Positions 24,330-32,683 of a DNA stretch of 64,000 nucleotides are shown piece by piece. The translations under genes were made by a program, and so were the position numbers. Every line of letters begins with the position of its first letter. Positions within the stretch are counted from its first letter, which is position 1. The stretch is taken from positions 1-64,000 of the forward strand of contig NZ_VLNR01000023.1 in assembly GCF_007489275.1 (NCBI RefSeq), read 5' to 3'. Under the pieces are notes generated by a model. The model was not told the DNA's origin. It searched no databases and was given only the letters and a program-made list of their open reading frames with translations. This DNA is from Aquimarina algiphila (GTDB taxonomy: Bacteria > Bacteroidota > Bacteroidia > Flavobacteriales > Flavobacteriaceae).

Positions 24330-26123
24330 CTAAAGATAAAAGAAAATTTGATCTGGATAATTAAGAGTAGATGGCTTTACAAATGATTCCTCTAAAACAC
24401 TATAGTTAGCATATTCCTTATCCTTTTCTGCCGCCCAACCAATATTACCATAATCAAAATGCCAATATTCTTTATGGTCACATACAAAATCTTCATTTTC
24501 GAAAAGTTTCATCAGAAGTTTACGATTTTTCTTTGCTTCTTCACTAACATCAGGATGTCTGGGATAACATTTTTCATTTAAATCAATATGTAGTCCATCA
24601 TTGGTTCCAAAATCCAGCACACATTTCTTTTGTAAATCATAAATCAGAGCATCAACTGCACCACCTGTTGAATGTGTAGATTGCCTTTTGGGAGCAATAA
24701 AACTTGATACTATTTCGTCAATTTCTTCTATAGTTTTTTCGGGATGTTTCTTTTTCATAAAACCGACTTTTTGATCCCATAGTTTTTGTTGATGATCAAA
24801 TGATCTCCAGGCTGATCTAATAATTAATTTTTTGCCCTGATTATCCAAAAGTTTACTAATTCGACCTATTTTTTTATAGACCTCTTTTCTAACCAAATAG
24901 CGATAGTTTTTTTGAATGGATTTTTCAAATATTAAATTAAAATCCGAATCCTGAAGACTTATCAATGGTGAATGATCCTCCTTTACAGTCATAACAGCGA
25001 TTTTCTTTTTGTGTATCCTGTCTTTTTCTTCTACTATTGCGCAATACTCTTTTGCACGTATAGGGGCGATGATATTTTTAAAAATATAGGATGAATTCAT
25101 AGCAGTAACTAATGCGCCATACTTTAATGTAAATGATACATCACTACCCACTTTTAAGTCCTCTTTTTTAGCATTGATGATAATGTGATCACCGCCGGCT
25201 CCCAGGATTTCAATATCTAATTTTGGAGTTAGTCCGGTCACCATTACGTCTTGTACACCCATTGCCAAGATAGCCCTTCGTATCATGCCTTGGTCTTTAA
25301 ATTTTGGTTTATTACCAAAAGAGTCCAGACCTATTTCACCATTGGGTACGGATGATTTGTTTTTCAATTCTATAACTTCAGCCACTAGCATGAAAGCGTC
25401 TTGATAAAGTTTTGGAATCGGTTTTCCTGTTAAGGGTTCATAACCCAAAAATATAGATTCTCCTAATCTCAAATTATTTATCCTGCCAACATCTTTTGTA
25501 GTGCTGAACCAATTATAATTAGCCGAATTTCCTCCTGAAATTATGGATAGTTTAATATGAAATTTTTTTTCAATACTAACAGCAATAGTAGAAAGCATGT
25601 CCATCTTTTCTGTTGTGGGTTTGACTCCAGAAAAACAAGCAAGATTTGTGCCTATCCCTTTAAGCTCAATGCCTTTAAGTGTTAGTACCTTTTTGATGGT
25701 ATTTTCCAATTGTGATGGAACTATTCCTTCTCGTAGATCTCCCAACTCGACCATAATTATGATTTTATGGATTTTACCATGTAGGATAGCAAATTCTGAA
25801 AGTTTTTTTATAACAGATAATTCCGAATTTAAACTCATATCGGTTTCTAATACTACTGATTCTGCCTGACTTATCATAGGTGTTCTAATTAGTAAAAAGG
25901 TAGCTTTCACCTTGGCGTCACGCATTTTTTTAATATTTGCTATTCTTGAGTCGGCAAGAATTTTAACACCGCTTTTTACTAAAACATTAGCAATTTGTGG
26001 ATGTGCGCAAATTCCTTTAGTAACAGCAATTATGCTTATTCCTTTTGATTGAAAAAGAGAACTTAAAGCCTTAGCGTTATGAGCAATTTTATTAAGATTA
26101 ATGTCTATTCTTGGGGTTGGCAT
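24330..26123 (-). CDS. Fusion of PLP racemase (ornithine/alanine racemase-like) and VanX-type dipeptidase
   Basis: 597 residues. The first about 355 are an alanine-racemase-fold PLP enzyme of the Orr/YhfX kind: IAVTKG carries the likely PLP lysine and LGESIFLGYEPLTG ends the barrel. From about 360 the chain is an M15 D-Ala-D-Ala dipeptidase: IIRSAWRSFDHQQKLWD, the zinc motif STHSTGGAVD and the catalytic KEYWHFDYG with Glu and His kept. I infer cleavage of D,D-dipeptides and racemisation of the released D-amino acid in one chain. No signal peptide is visible. The ATG at 26123 lies inside the DUF1611 gene, so the two are probably translated together. Confidence 0.85.
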   Translation of the reverse strand: MPTPRIDINLNKIAHNAKALSSLFQSKGISIIAVTKGICAHPQIANVLVKSGVKILADSRIANIKKMRDAKVKATFLLIRTPMISQAESVVLETDMSLNSELSVIKKLSEFAILHGKIHKIIIMVELGDLREGIVPSQLENTIKKVLTLKGIELKGIGTNLACFSGVKPTTEKMDMLSTIAVSIEKKFHIKLSIISGGNSANYNWFSTTKDVGRINNLRLGESIFLGYEPLTGKPIPKLYQDAFMLVAEVIELKNKSSVPNGEIGLDSFGNKPKFKDQGMIRRAILAMGVQDVMVTGLTPKLDIEILGAGGDHIIINAKKEDLKVGSDVSFTLKYGALVTAMNSSYIFKNIIAPIRAKEYCAIVEEKDRIHKKKIAVMTVKEDHSPLISLQDSDFNLIFEKSIQKNYRYLVRKEVYKKIGRISKLLDNQGKKLIIRSAWRSFDHQQKLWDQKVGFMKKKHPEKTIEEIDEIVSSFIAPKRQSTHSTGGAVDALIYDLQKKCVLDFGTNDGLHIDLNEKCYPRHPDVSEEAKKNRKLLMKLFENEDFVCDHKEYWHFDYGNIGWAAEKDKEYANYSVLEESFVKPSTLNYPDQIFFYL

Positions 26124-27196
26124 AGTAATGGGTTGATTTGGATTAAATCAGGGAATATTTCATAAAGTTTTTCTATCAGCTTGCTGCAATCATTTTTTAA
26201 GACATCAGTGACAGGTAATTGATATTTTTCTTCATAAGCTTTTGTTATGTTTTCAACTTCTTGGTCATTCATATCTTCATGATTGATTGTTATTGCAATT
26301 ACCTTGGATCCTGAGAAGGTTTCTAACATTTTTATTTCACTTTCTAGTGTTGGCATGGGAATTTTAGGAAAATCACACCTGGTGCGTCTTTTTGGTGGGT
26401 GTTGAAGGATAATAGCCTTAGGCATAGCGCCTCGGAGGATTGCACTTGAAGAGGTAAATGCCGGATGACTAAGTGCTCCTTGACCTTCTACTACAATAAT
26501 ATCAGGTTGTTCTTTAATTGCTTCCAGAATAGCATTTTCTACTTCTCCGGTAGCAAAACCAGAACTTAGAACATCTATGGCAATACCATATTTTGAACCT
26601 TGAAGTATTCCTGTTTGGCCTGTGGTTATGAAGATGGCGTTCAAACCTTCATTCTTTAGAGCTTCTACCAACTTAAGTGCGGTGGTTCGCTTGCCAACTG
26701 CGCAATCTGTTCCGGATATCTTTATTATTGGTGTTTGAACATTTCTAATTTTGCCGGTAAATTGGTGAAGATTTTTTTTCGAAGGTGGTTTTCTTACATC
26801 AAAAATAGATACATTATATTTTTTTGAGAGATGAATACAAACTTCATCATCTGAAAGAAACTCTGGAAGCCCATTTACAATGTGCATTCCAGTCTTAATG
26901 GCGGTGTATATAATTTTTTTCTCTTCATCACTAAGTAAGGGCTGGAGAGGAGCAATTCCGTAGATAAAGTATTCCGGAATACTATCCAACATTTCGATAG
27001 CTTGATTAAAATTTTGGAATATTGGTATTCCATTTTTGATTCCATCTAAATATTCTCCTGCATCCAGACCTGATTTTGTGCTATCAATAATACCAACGAT
27101 TTTATACTTGTCAGAATGCCGTACAAGACCGTTTGCTATTTTGCCGTCCAATTTGGCAAATTCATTTTCGCAGTAGACAATTGCCGATGTTTTCAT
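26105..27196 (-). CDS. DUF1611 (DgcN-like) P-loop protein
   Basis: 363 residues. An N-terminal Rossmann-like domain (about 1-110) precedes a P-loop NTPase domain with SGTDCAVGKRTTALKL (Walker A) and IIVVEGQGALSHPAF. This is the DUF1611 family, in which DgcN takes part in D-glutamate breakdown as an N-acetyltransferase-type enzyme. DgcN usually pairs with the epimerase DgcA. Here the partner is the racemase/dipeptidase fusion, overlapping by 19 bases. I infer a D-amino-acid or peptidoglycan-fragment role. Confidence 0.85.
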   Translation of the reverse strand: MKTSAIVYCENEFAKLDGKIANGLVRHSDKYKIVGIIDSTKSGLDAGEYLDGIKNGIPIFQNFNQAIEMLDSIPEYFIYGIAPLQPLLSDEEKKIIYTAIKTGMHIVNGLPEFLSDDEVCIHLSKKYNVSIFDVRKPPSKKNLHQFTGKIRNVQTPIIKISGTDCAVGKRTTALKLVEALKNEGLNAIFITTGQTGILQGSKYGIAIDVLSSGFATGEVENAILEAIKEQPDIIVVEGQGALSHPAFTSSSAILRGAMPKAIILQHPPKRRTRCDFPKIPMPTLESEIKMLETFSGSKVIAITINHEDMNDQEVENITKAYEEKYQLPVTDVLKNDCSKLIEKLYEIFPDLIQINPLLCQPQE

Positions 27197-27237
27197 AATT
27201 TGTGTGATTTAAGATAAAAATAGATTTCAGAAAGAGT

Positions 27238-27420
27238 TTAACTTCCTACCAATGCTCTTGCTGTCAAACCTAATTCCCATCTATCAGGATCATTTTGAAA
27301 TCCACAGTAGTAAACTCCACTAATATATCTCCGAACGATCAAGGAAATATTAGGGTTTATTTTAGTGAATACTGTATCTCCTACTTCATATTTTAGAATT
27401 ACATTTTTATTTAGTTTCAT
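27238..27420 (-). CDS. Small conserved protein, paralogue of the gene at 22513
   Basis: 60 residues with GDTVFTKINPNISLIVRRYI and YYCGFQNDPDRWELGL, homologous by eye to the 22513-22680 product. It lies just upstream of the DUF1611 gene on the same strand with 41 bases between, so it may lead that operon. A compact all-beta fold is likely; function unknown. Confidence 0.65.
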   Translation of the reverse strand: MKLNKNVILKYEVGDTVFTKINPNISLIVRRYISGVYYCGFQNDPDRWELGLTARALVGS

Positions 27421-27956
27421 AATTAATATTAGAAGAGGTTTATTTTTTTCATTTCTTTTGCCCCCAGAGAATTAATTAATAAGTAAATAACCTCTGAGGA
27501 TAAAAAGAATCAGCAAGAAAGATGACGATTTTAAAGAATCTATTCGAATGGCTTTAAGAATTTGACTAATTATGTGTCGTCATTTTATATTAAAATTGAT
27601 CCATAACATTGATTTGTGTATTGTTTTAATATTTTCTTACTAAAGAATATTTGTGTTATAAGGTTTTATTCAACTTTATTAAGAAAGGCAGAGTTTTTAA
27701 TTTCTACTTTTTTATTACCTGAAATGTTCTGTAGTATTTGTCAAATACTCCATAGTTATTATCATTTTGGTAATTCTAGGGCGGGGCGTTCAGGATTCAT
27801 TTTTGAAAACGATTATGTTCTCATTCTATAATATTTATTACAAAGATCTCCATAATTAATCGATGCAAGGTTATACAAATAGGAATGGAATGTTACATAA
27901 ATCATAGGTTTTTAGTTTTTTGTAAAAAACTGATTTATACATTGGGATATTAACAG
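27421..27956. other. AT-rich gap, no convincing gene
   Basis: About 535 bases with only short open frames (the longest, 27616-27831, has no recognised features and weak codon character). The promoter for the minus-strand genes below 27420 should lie near the left end. I see no RNA gene or hairpin of note. Confidence 0.5.
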
Positions 27957-28148
27957 TTATTTCTTTCCAAAGTTTTCGTCTTTTAATTTAGAATCGCAAT
28001 AAGGACAAACTTTTTTAGTAAATACATGCTCTGTTCCATCTGAGAAAGTGCCCGTTTAGGAAAATGACAGGATACTTTTGTCTCTTTTTAAGGCAGATTT
28101 TCCTGCAAAAATTATTGGGGTTCCACATTTTAAACATTTAACTTCCAT
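27957..28148 (-). pseudogene. Zinc-ribbon protein interrupted by an in-frame stop
   Basis: One frame holds MEVKCLKCGTPIIF (CxxC) and ends 30 codons later in TAA (28056-28058). The same frame then continues for 32 codons with FTKKVCPYCDSKLKD (second CxxC) to a TAA at 27957-27959. The two Cys pairs together look like one small zinc ribbon. The stop splits them, so the gene is probably inactivated. A shifted reading or sequencing error cannot be excluded. Confidence 0.6.
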
Positions 28149-28348
28149 TTTCCTAGAAGGGTGGGTTTATTCTTTATATAAAAAATTTACTAGTGTAGTC
28201 TATTGTTTTGCTAGGATTTATTAATAACAAAGAGCAGTTCGATAAATGGCAAAAATCAATAGAAAAATGCTTAAAAAAGATAAAAAATAAGATAAGTTAT
28301 CAAGCTTTTATAAAAATATAAGCGTTTGAATATTAGTATTTTAATCAT

Positions 28349-28380
28349 TAAAAAAGCCCAAACAAATTGTTTGGGCTTTT
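28349..28380 (-). terminator. Terminator downstream of tRNA-Phe
   Basis: GCCCAAACAA and TTGTTTGGGC form a 10-bp stem flanked by A and T runs, directly after the 3' end of the minus-strand tRNA. It is closely matched by the copy at 19590-19628. Confidence 0.8.
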
Positions 28381-28384
28381 AAGG

Positions 28385-28457
28385 TGGTGCCTCCAGGAAT
28401 CGAACCAGGGACACAAGGATTTTCAGTCCTTTGCTCTACCAACTGAGCTAAGGCACC
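28385..28457 (-). tRNA. tRNA-Phe (GAA)
   Basis: The minus strand folds as a 73-base tRNA. The acceptor GGTGCCT pairs with AGGCACC, the D-arm is GCTC...GAGC, the anticodon stem GGACT-loop-(A)GTCC-like arm carries CTGAAAA with anticodon GAA, and the T-arm contains GGTTCGATTCC. The discriminator base is A. CCA is not fully encoded (ACC followed by T). It is the likely integration site for the repeats at 19621 and 8962. Confidence 0.95.
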
Positions 28458-28529
28458 TTGTTGTAAGCGGATGCAAATATAGAACGCTTTTTTTAATCCT
28501 CAAAAGAAAAAATTAAAAAAATCGTTTTG

Positions 28530-28537
28530 TACTTTTG
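28530..28537 (+). promoter_or_regulatory. Bacteroidota -7 promoter box upstream of coaX
   Basis: TACTTTTG fits TAnnTTTG and lies 18 bases before the coaX ATG at 28556. A clear TTG -33 element is not seen. It overlaps the alternative TTG codon at 28535, which supports the ATG as the real start. Confidence 0.55.
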
Positions 28538-28555
28538 CAACTTAGAAATAATGAT

Positions 28556-29287
28556 ATGAATCTTGTCGTTGATGTAGGGAATACGTATACTAAAATTGGA
28601 GTTTTTGATACATCTGAAATTGTTTATAAAAATACAATTAAACAGAATTCTTTTAAAAAGGAGATAGAGCGTGTGAAAAAAGAATACCCTCTGATTGCCA
28701 AAGCAATAGTTTCTTCTGTTGGAAATATGAATAAAGATCAAATACTGTATGTCAAGAATTCTTTTAATACTCTAATGTTGGATCATAAGGTTAACATGCC
28801 ATTTAAAAATTTATATAAAACACCAAATACTCTGGGTATTGATCGTATGGTTCTTGTTTCGGCTGCAGTAGATCAGTTCCCAAAGAAGAATACCCTGATT
28901 ATTGATGCAGGAACTTGTATTACCTACGATTTTAAAAATGAAAAAGAAGAATATATTGGTGGAGCAATAGCTCCCGGGTTACGATTACGATATAGCAGCT
29001 TAAATAATTTTACTGCAAAATTACCACTGTTAGAATTGACATCTCCCCAAAATCACATAGGAAAAAGTACAGAAGAAGCTATACATTCGGGTGTGGTTTT
29101 CGGAATTTTATATGAAATTAAAGGAGTAATTGAAGAATATTGCAACATTTATCCTGATTTAACAGTTATTTTAACCGGAGGAGATGCACATTTTTTGTCT
29201 AAAAGATTAAAAAATGGCATATTTGCCACTTCCAATTTTTTATTGGAAGGATTAAACTGCATTTTAGCTTTTAATAATAGTAGATGA
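28556..29287 (+). CDS. coaX: Type III pantothenate kinase
   Basis: 243 residues from the ATG at 28556. It phosphorylates pantothenate in the first step of coenzyme A synthesis. MNLVVDVGNTYTKIGVF is the N-terminal phosphate-binding motif of the ASKHA fold. TLGIDRMVLVSAA and LIIDAGTCITYDF are further type III signatures, and AIAPGLRLRYSSL carries the substrate motif. It heads a same-strand run through 36441, and its stop overlaps the next start (ATGA). Confidence 0.93.
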   Translation: MNLVVDVGNTYTKIGVFDTSEIVYKNTIKQNSFKKEIERVKKEYPLIAKAIVSSVGNMNKDQILYVKNSFNTLMLDHKVNMPFKNLYKTPNTLGIDRMVLVSAAVDQFPKKNTLIIDAGTCITYDFKNEKEEYIGGAIAPGLRLRYSSLNNFTAKLPLLELTSPQNHIGKSTEEAIHSGVVFGILYEIKGVIEEYCNIYPDLTVILTGGDAHFLSKRLKNGIFATSNFLLEGLNCILAFNNSR

Positions 29288-30528
29288 TAAAGAAGATTTT
29301 AGTAGTTGTATTAGTGCATATTGCGGTAATATCTTATGCTCAGGAGGGAACCTCTTCACCGTATTCTTTTTATGGAATTGGAATACCAAAATTTAAAGGA
29401 ACGGTAGAAAATAGATCGATGGGGGGATTAAGTGTACTTGCAGATAGTATTCATTTAAATCTTCAGAATCCAGCATCATTTAGTGAGCTTGGATTAACCT
29501 CATATACGGTAGGAACATCATATCGTAATTTTAAATTAAGTAATGCCAATGAATCGTCCTCAGGAGAGAATGCATCATTAGATTACCTTGCTATAGGTGT
29601 TCCGGCAGGTAAATTTGGATTCGGATTTGGAGTTATACCACTTACTTCTGTAGGATATCGTATTAATAATATTGTAGATGACGGATCAGAATTTCAATTT
29701 GAAGGGACTGGTGGTTTAAATAAGGTTTTTTTAGCTACTGGGGTTAAAGTTAACAAGAATCTAAGCGTAGGTGTAGATTTAAATTATAACTTTGGAAATA
29801 TTGAGAATAAAACAATACTAAGAAGGCCTGATGTACAGTTTGATACCAGAGAAATAACCAGTACAGATTTATCAGCTTTTAGTTTGTCTTTTGGAGTAAG
29901 GTATAAGACTATGGTTTCTGAAAAACTAGAACTGGTTGCTTCGATTGTGTCAACACCATCTTTTGAGTTAAAAGCAGATGGTACCAGAGAACTAGCTACT
30001 GTAGTAATTGCAAATAATGGTAGAGAGACGGTAGCAGAAAGACAAGAAATAAACGTTGGTGATCAAAAAATTGATCTTCCTGCCGAGTTTAAATTCGCTA
30101 GTGGTATAGGACAGCCAAGAAAATGGTTTGTTGGAGGAGAATATACATATCTTGATTCTGGAGAATTTACTAATATTGTATCCGGTCAGGATAATGTTGA
30201 GTATGAAAATGCTTCAAGATTTAAAGCAGGAGGATACTATATCCCTAAGTATAACTCGTTAACGAGTTATTTTAGTCGTGTTGTTTATCGGGCAGGATTT
30301 CGATATGAAGAGACAGGATTGAATATAAATGGAAATTCGATTGATGAGTTTGGCATATCTTTTGGAGTAGGACTACCAGTTGGCAGATTATTCTCTAATG
30401 CTAATATAGGTTTTGAGTATGGTCAACGAGGGACAACAGATTTTGGATTAGTTAAAGAAGAGTTTTTTAACGTTTCTTTGAGTTTATCATTAAATGATAA
30501 ATGGTTCAGGAAAATAAAATTTAATTAA
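29284..30528 (+). CDS. Outer-membrane beta-barrel protein
   Basis: 414 residues. A signal peptide (about 1-19, ending ISYAQ) is followed by SSPYSFYGIGIPKFKGTVENRSMGGL, a pattern typical of Bacteroidota barrel proteins. Many alternating aromatic strands follow (for example FGFGFGVIPLTSVGY), and the C-terminus ends in FN. It is close to FadL/PorV-type barrels but not clearly one of them. It overlaps coaX by 4 bases. The substrate is unknown; transport or envelope assembly is inferred. Confidence 0.75.
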   Translation: MIKKILVVVLVHIAVISYAQEGTSSPYSFYGIGIPKFKGTVENRSMGGLSVLADSIHLNLQNPASFSELGLTSYTVGTSYRNFKLSNANESSSGENASLDYLAIGVPAGKFGFGFGVIPLTSVGYRINNIVDDGSEFQFEGTGGLNKVFLATGVKVNKNLSVGVDLNYNFGNIENKTILRRPDVQFDTREITSTDLSAFSLSFGVRYKTMVSEKLELVASIVSTPSFELKADGTRELATVVIANNGRETVAERQEINVGDQKIDLPAEFKFASGIGQPRKWFVGGEYTYLDSGEFTNIVSGQDNVEYENASRFKAGGYYIPKYNSLTSYFSRVVYRAGFRYEETGLNINGNSIDEFGISFGVGLPVGRLFSNANIGFEYGQRGTTDFGLVKEEFFNVSLSLSLNDKWFRKIKFN

Positions 30529-30548
30529 ATACAATAATTAACACAGCT

Positions 30549-31919
30549 ATGAATACGAAAGTTTTATTTGTTATAGCAACAGGATTAGTTTTGAGTACTA
30601 CAAGTATAAATGCTCAAGCTACGGACTGTGCAACGACAGCTTCTATTGCTTATGAACATGCAAAGGTAAAGAACTATGATGCGGCAGAAGAGCCATTATG
30701 GAAAGTAAGAAAAGAATGCCCTACATATAGTGTTGCGACGTATCAATTTGGAAAAAAATTGTTAGAAGCAAAATATAAAAAAGCTTCTGGTGCGCCTAAA
30801 ACAACTTTGGCAAATGAATTGATTGCCTTGTGGAAAGAGCGTTTTCAGTATTTTCCAGGAAAGACCAAAATTGGAGATATGCATTCTGATATAGGTCAAC
30901 TCATGTATGATAATAAAATTGGTACTAAAGAAACTCAATTTGCTGAATTTGATAAAGGATATTCAGAGGATAAGAAAAACTTTAAAAGACCAAAAAAGTT
31001 ATACACGTATTTCTCACTTTTTGTAGATCTTCACGGTGAAGGAAAAAAAGAACTTCAGGGCGTTTTTGATTTGTATGATGATGTTACAGAAAAAATCGAA
31101 AATGAAGAAAATAGGTTAGCAAAAATTATTGCAGAACTTACAGAAAAAGAAGAAGCAGGTACAGCTTTATCTTCTAAAGAGAAAAGAGCATTAAAAAACT
31201 CAGGAATTAATTTAACAGCTTTTAGTAAAGTAAAAGCTGGAATTAATCAGAAATTAGGAGAATTAGCAGATTGTAAAAACCTGATTCCTTTATATACAGG
31301 ACAATTTGAAGCAAAGAAGGCTGATATAAATTGGTTAAAAGGTGCTGCAGGTAGAATGTCTGCAAAAGAATGTACAGAGGATCCATTATTCTTTAAGTTG
31401 GTAGAGGCATTACATAAATCAGATCCTTCTGCTAAAACAGCTTACTATTTAGGACTTTTAGCTTTAAAAGATAAAAAGACTACTACTGCATTAAAGTATT
31501 TTAATCAATCAGCAGAATTAGAAACTAAATCAAGTGATAAGGCAAAGGTATACTTCAAGATTGGTGAGATAATGAAAAAGCAAGGTAGTAAAGGAAAAGC
31601 CAGAAGCTACTATAGAAAAGCATTAAAACAAAAACCTTCTATGGGGATATGTTACTTGAGAATAGCAAGTATGATTGCTAGTAGTGCAAATAGTTGTGGA
31701 ACCGACGTGTTTAGTAAAAGAGCGGTATATTGGTTGGCTGAAAACTATGCTAGAAGAGCTGGGAAAATAGATCCAAGCTTAAAGTCTACAGCAAATAAAT
31801 ATGCAGCAAATTATCGCGCTAAGGCTCCGACAAAGACAGATATTTTTAACAACCCAGGAATAACATCCGTTAGTGTTGGATGTTGGATTGGAGAAACCGT
31901 TAAGGTGCCTAAACTGTAA
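30549..31919 (+). CDS. Secreted TPR protein
   Basis: 456 residues with a signal peptide (about 1-23, ending INAQA). It has TPR-like repeats, clearest at AKTAYYLGLLALKDKKTTTALKYF and AKVYFKIGEIMKKQGSKGKARSYYRKAL (about 290-380). It carries several Cys residues, including a CTE and a final CWIGE. It sits between the barrel protein and lptC, sharing one base with the latter's start. A scaffold for envelope assembly is a reasonable inference. Confidence 0.8.
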   Translation: MNTKVLFVIATGLVLSTTSINAQATDCATTASIAYEHAKVKNYDAAEEPLWKVRKECPTYSVATYQFGKKLLEAKYKKASGAPKTTLANELIALWKERFQYFPGKTKIGDMHSDIGQLMYDNKIGTKETQFAEFDKGYSEDKKNFKRPKKLYTYFSLFVDLHGEGKKELQGVFDLYDDVTEKIENEENRLAKIIAELTEKEEAGTALSSKEKRALKNSGINLTAFSKVKAGINQKLGELADCKNLIPLYTGQFEAKKADINWLKGAAGRMSAKECTEDPLFFKLVEALHKSDPSAKTAYYLGLLALKDKKTTTALKYFNQSAELETKSSDKAKVYFKIGEIMKKQGSKGKARSYYRKALKQKPSMGICYLRIASMIASSANSCGTDVFSKRAVYWLAENYARRAGKIDPSLKSTANKYAANYRAKAPTKTDIFNNPGITSVSVGCWIGETVKVPKL

Positions 31920-32476
31920 TGCAGGATAAAAAAAAATATATATTAATGAACATTGTCATAGCATTTGCTGTGACAATGTTTTTTTCATGCCAATCTAAAA
32001 AAATAACTTCTCCCGATTATTTAGAATCCGAAGAAGCTCCTATTGCAGAAGCTTTTGAAGTAAATCTTAAATATACTGATTCAGGAAGGCTTACCGCTAT
32101 ATTAAAAGCATCTAGAATTTTAGACTATTCTAATCGATCTTTTGCGTATCATGAGTTTCCAGAAGGAATCATATTAGATATTATAGATGAAGATGGAAAA
32201 GTAAGTGTGGTTACCTCTGATTATGCAATTTCTTATCAGGAAACAGGAATAATTGATATGAGAGGTAATGTAGATATCCTAACAGCAGATAGTACACATT
32301 TACAAGCAAAACAATTGTATTGGAATCAAAACCTTAGCTGGGTATTTACCGATCAATCGTATAAAAGTTATCTCCCGGATGGTACTATTAATGAAGCAGA
32401 TGGTTTTGATGCTAATCAGGATTTTACTATCTTGAATTCAAGAATTAATGACGGAGTAATGTTTATAGAGGAGTAA
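31919..32476 (+). CDS. lptC: LPS-export periplasmic protein LptC
   Basis: 185 residues. The N-terminus is a lipoprotein-like signal with FFSCQSKK, unlike the membrane helix of enterobacterial LptC. The rest is the beta-jellyroll that passes LPS from LptBFG to LptA (EVNLKYTDSGRLTAILKAS, FPEGIILDII, IDMRGNVDILTADSTHLQA). The A of its ATG is the last base of the previous stop codon. ATGs at codons 1 and 10 are both possible. Confidence 0.85.
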   Translation: MQDKKKYILMNIVIAFAVTMFFSCQSKKITSPDYLESEEAPIAEAFEVNLKYTDSGRLTAILKASRILDYSNRSFAYHEFPEGIILDIIDEDGKVSVVTSDYAISYQETGIIDMRGNVDILTADSTHLQAKQLYWNQNLSWVFTDQSYKSYLPDGTINEADGFDANQDFTILNSRINDGVMFIEE

Positions 32477-32485
32477 TCCACTACT

Positions 32486-32680
32486 ATGAAGAAAGTATTT
32501 AAATTTTTTGAATATGCCTATTTAGTAATTATGTGCTTTTTTTTATATGAGGCATATGAAGAATGGGGGCAAGAAGGAGGGAGAAGTATGCTCTATCTTT
32601 TTTTTGCAATAGCAGCGATCTTTATGTTTTTCTTTAAAAGAAACTTTAGAAAAAGATTTGAAGCAAATAACAAGAACTAA
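32486..32680 (+). CDS. Small membrane protein
   Basis: 64 residues with two hydrophobic segments (YAYLVIMCFFLYEAY and SMLYLFFAIAAIFMFFF) and a basic tail. No domain is recognised. Its position between lptC and the CorC-like gene is conserved in relatives as far as I recall, so an envelope role is likely. Confidence 0.7.
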   Translation: MKKVFKFFEYAYLVIMCFFLYEAYEEWGQEGGRSMLYLFFAIAAIFMFFFKRNFRKRFEANNKN

Positions 32681-32683
32681 TTC

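Noticed and set aside
27616-27831. 71-codon open frame in the gap before tRNA-Phe
   Set aside because: No domain or neighbour support, and it lies in a low-complexity AT-rich region.
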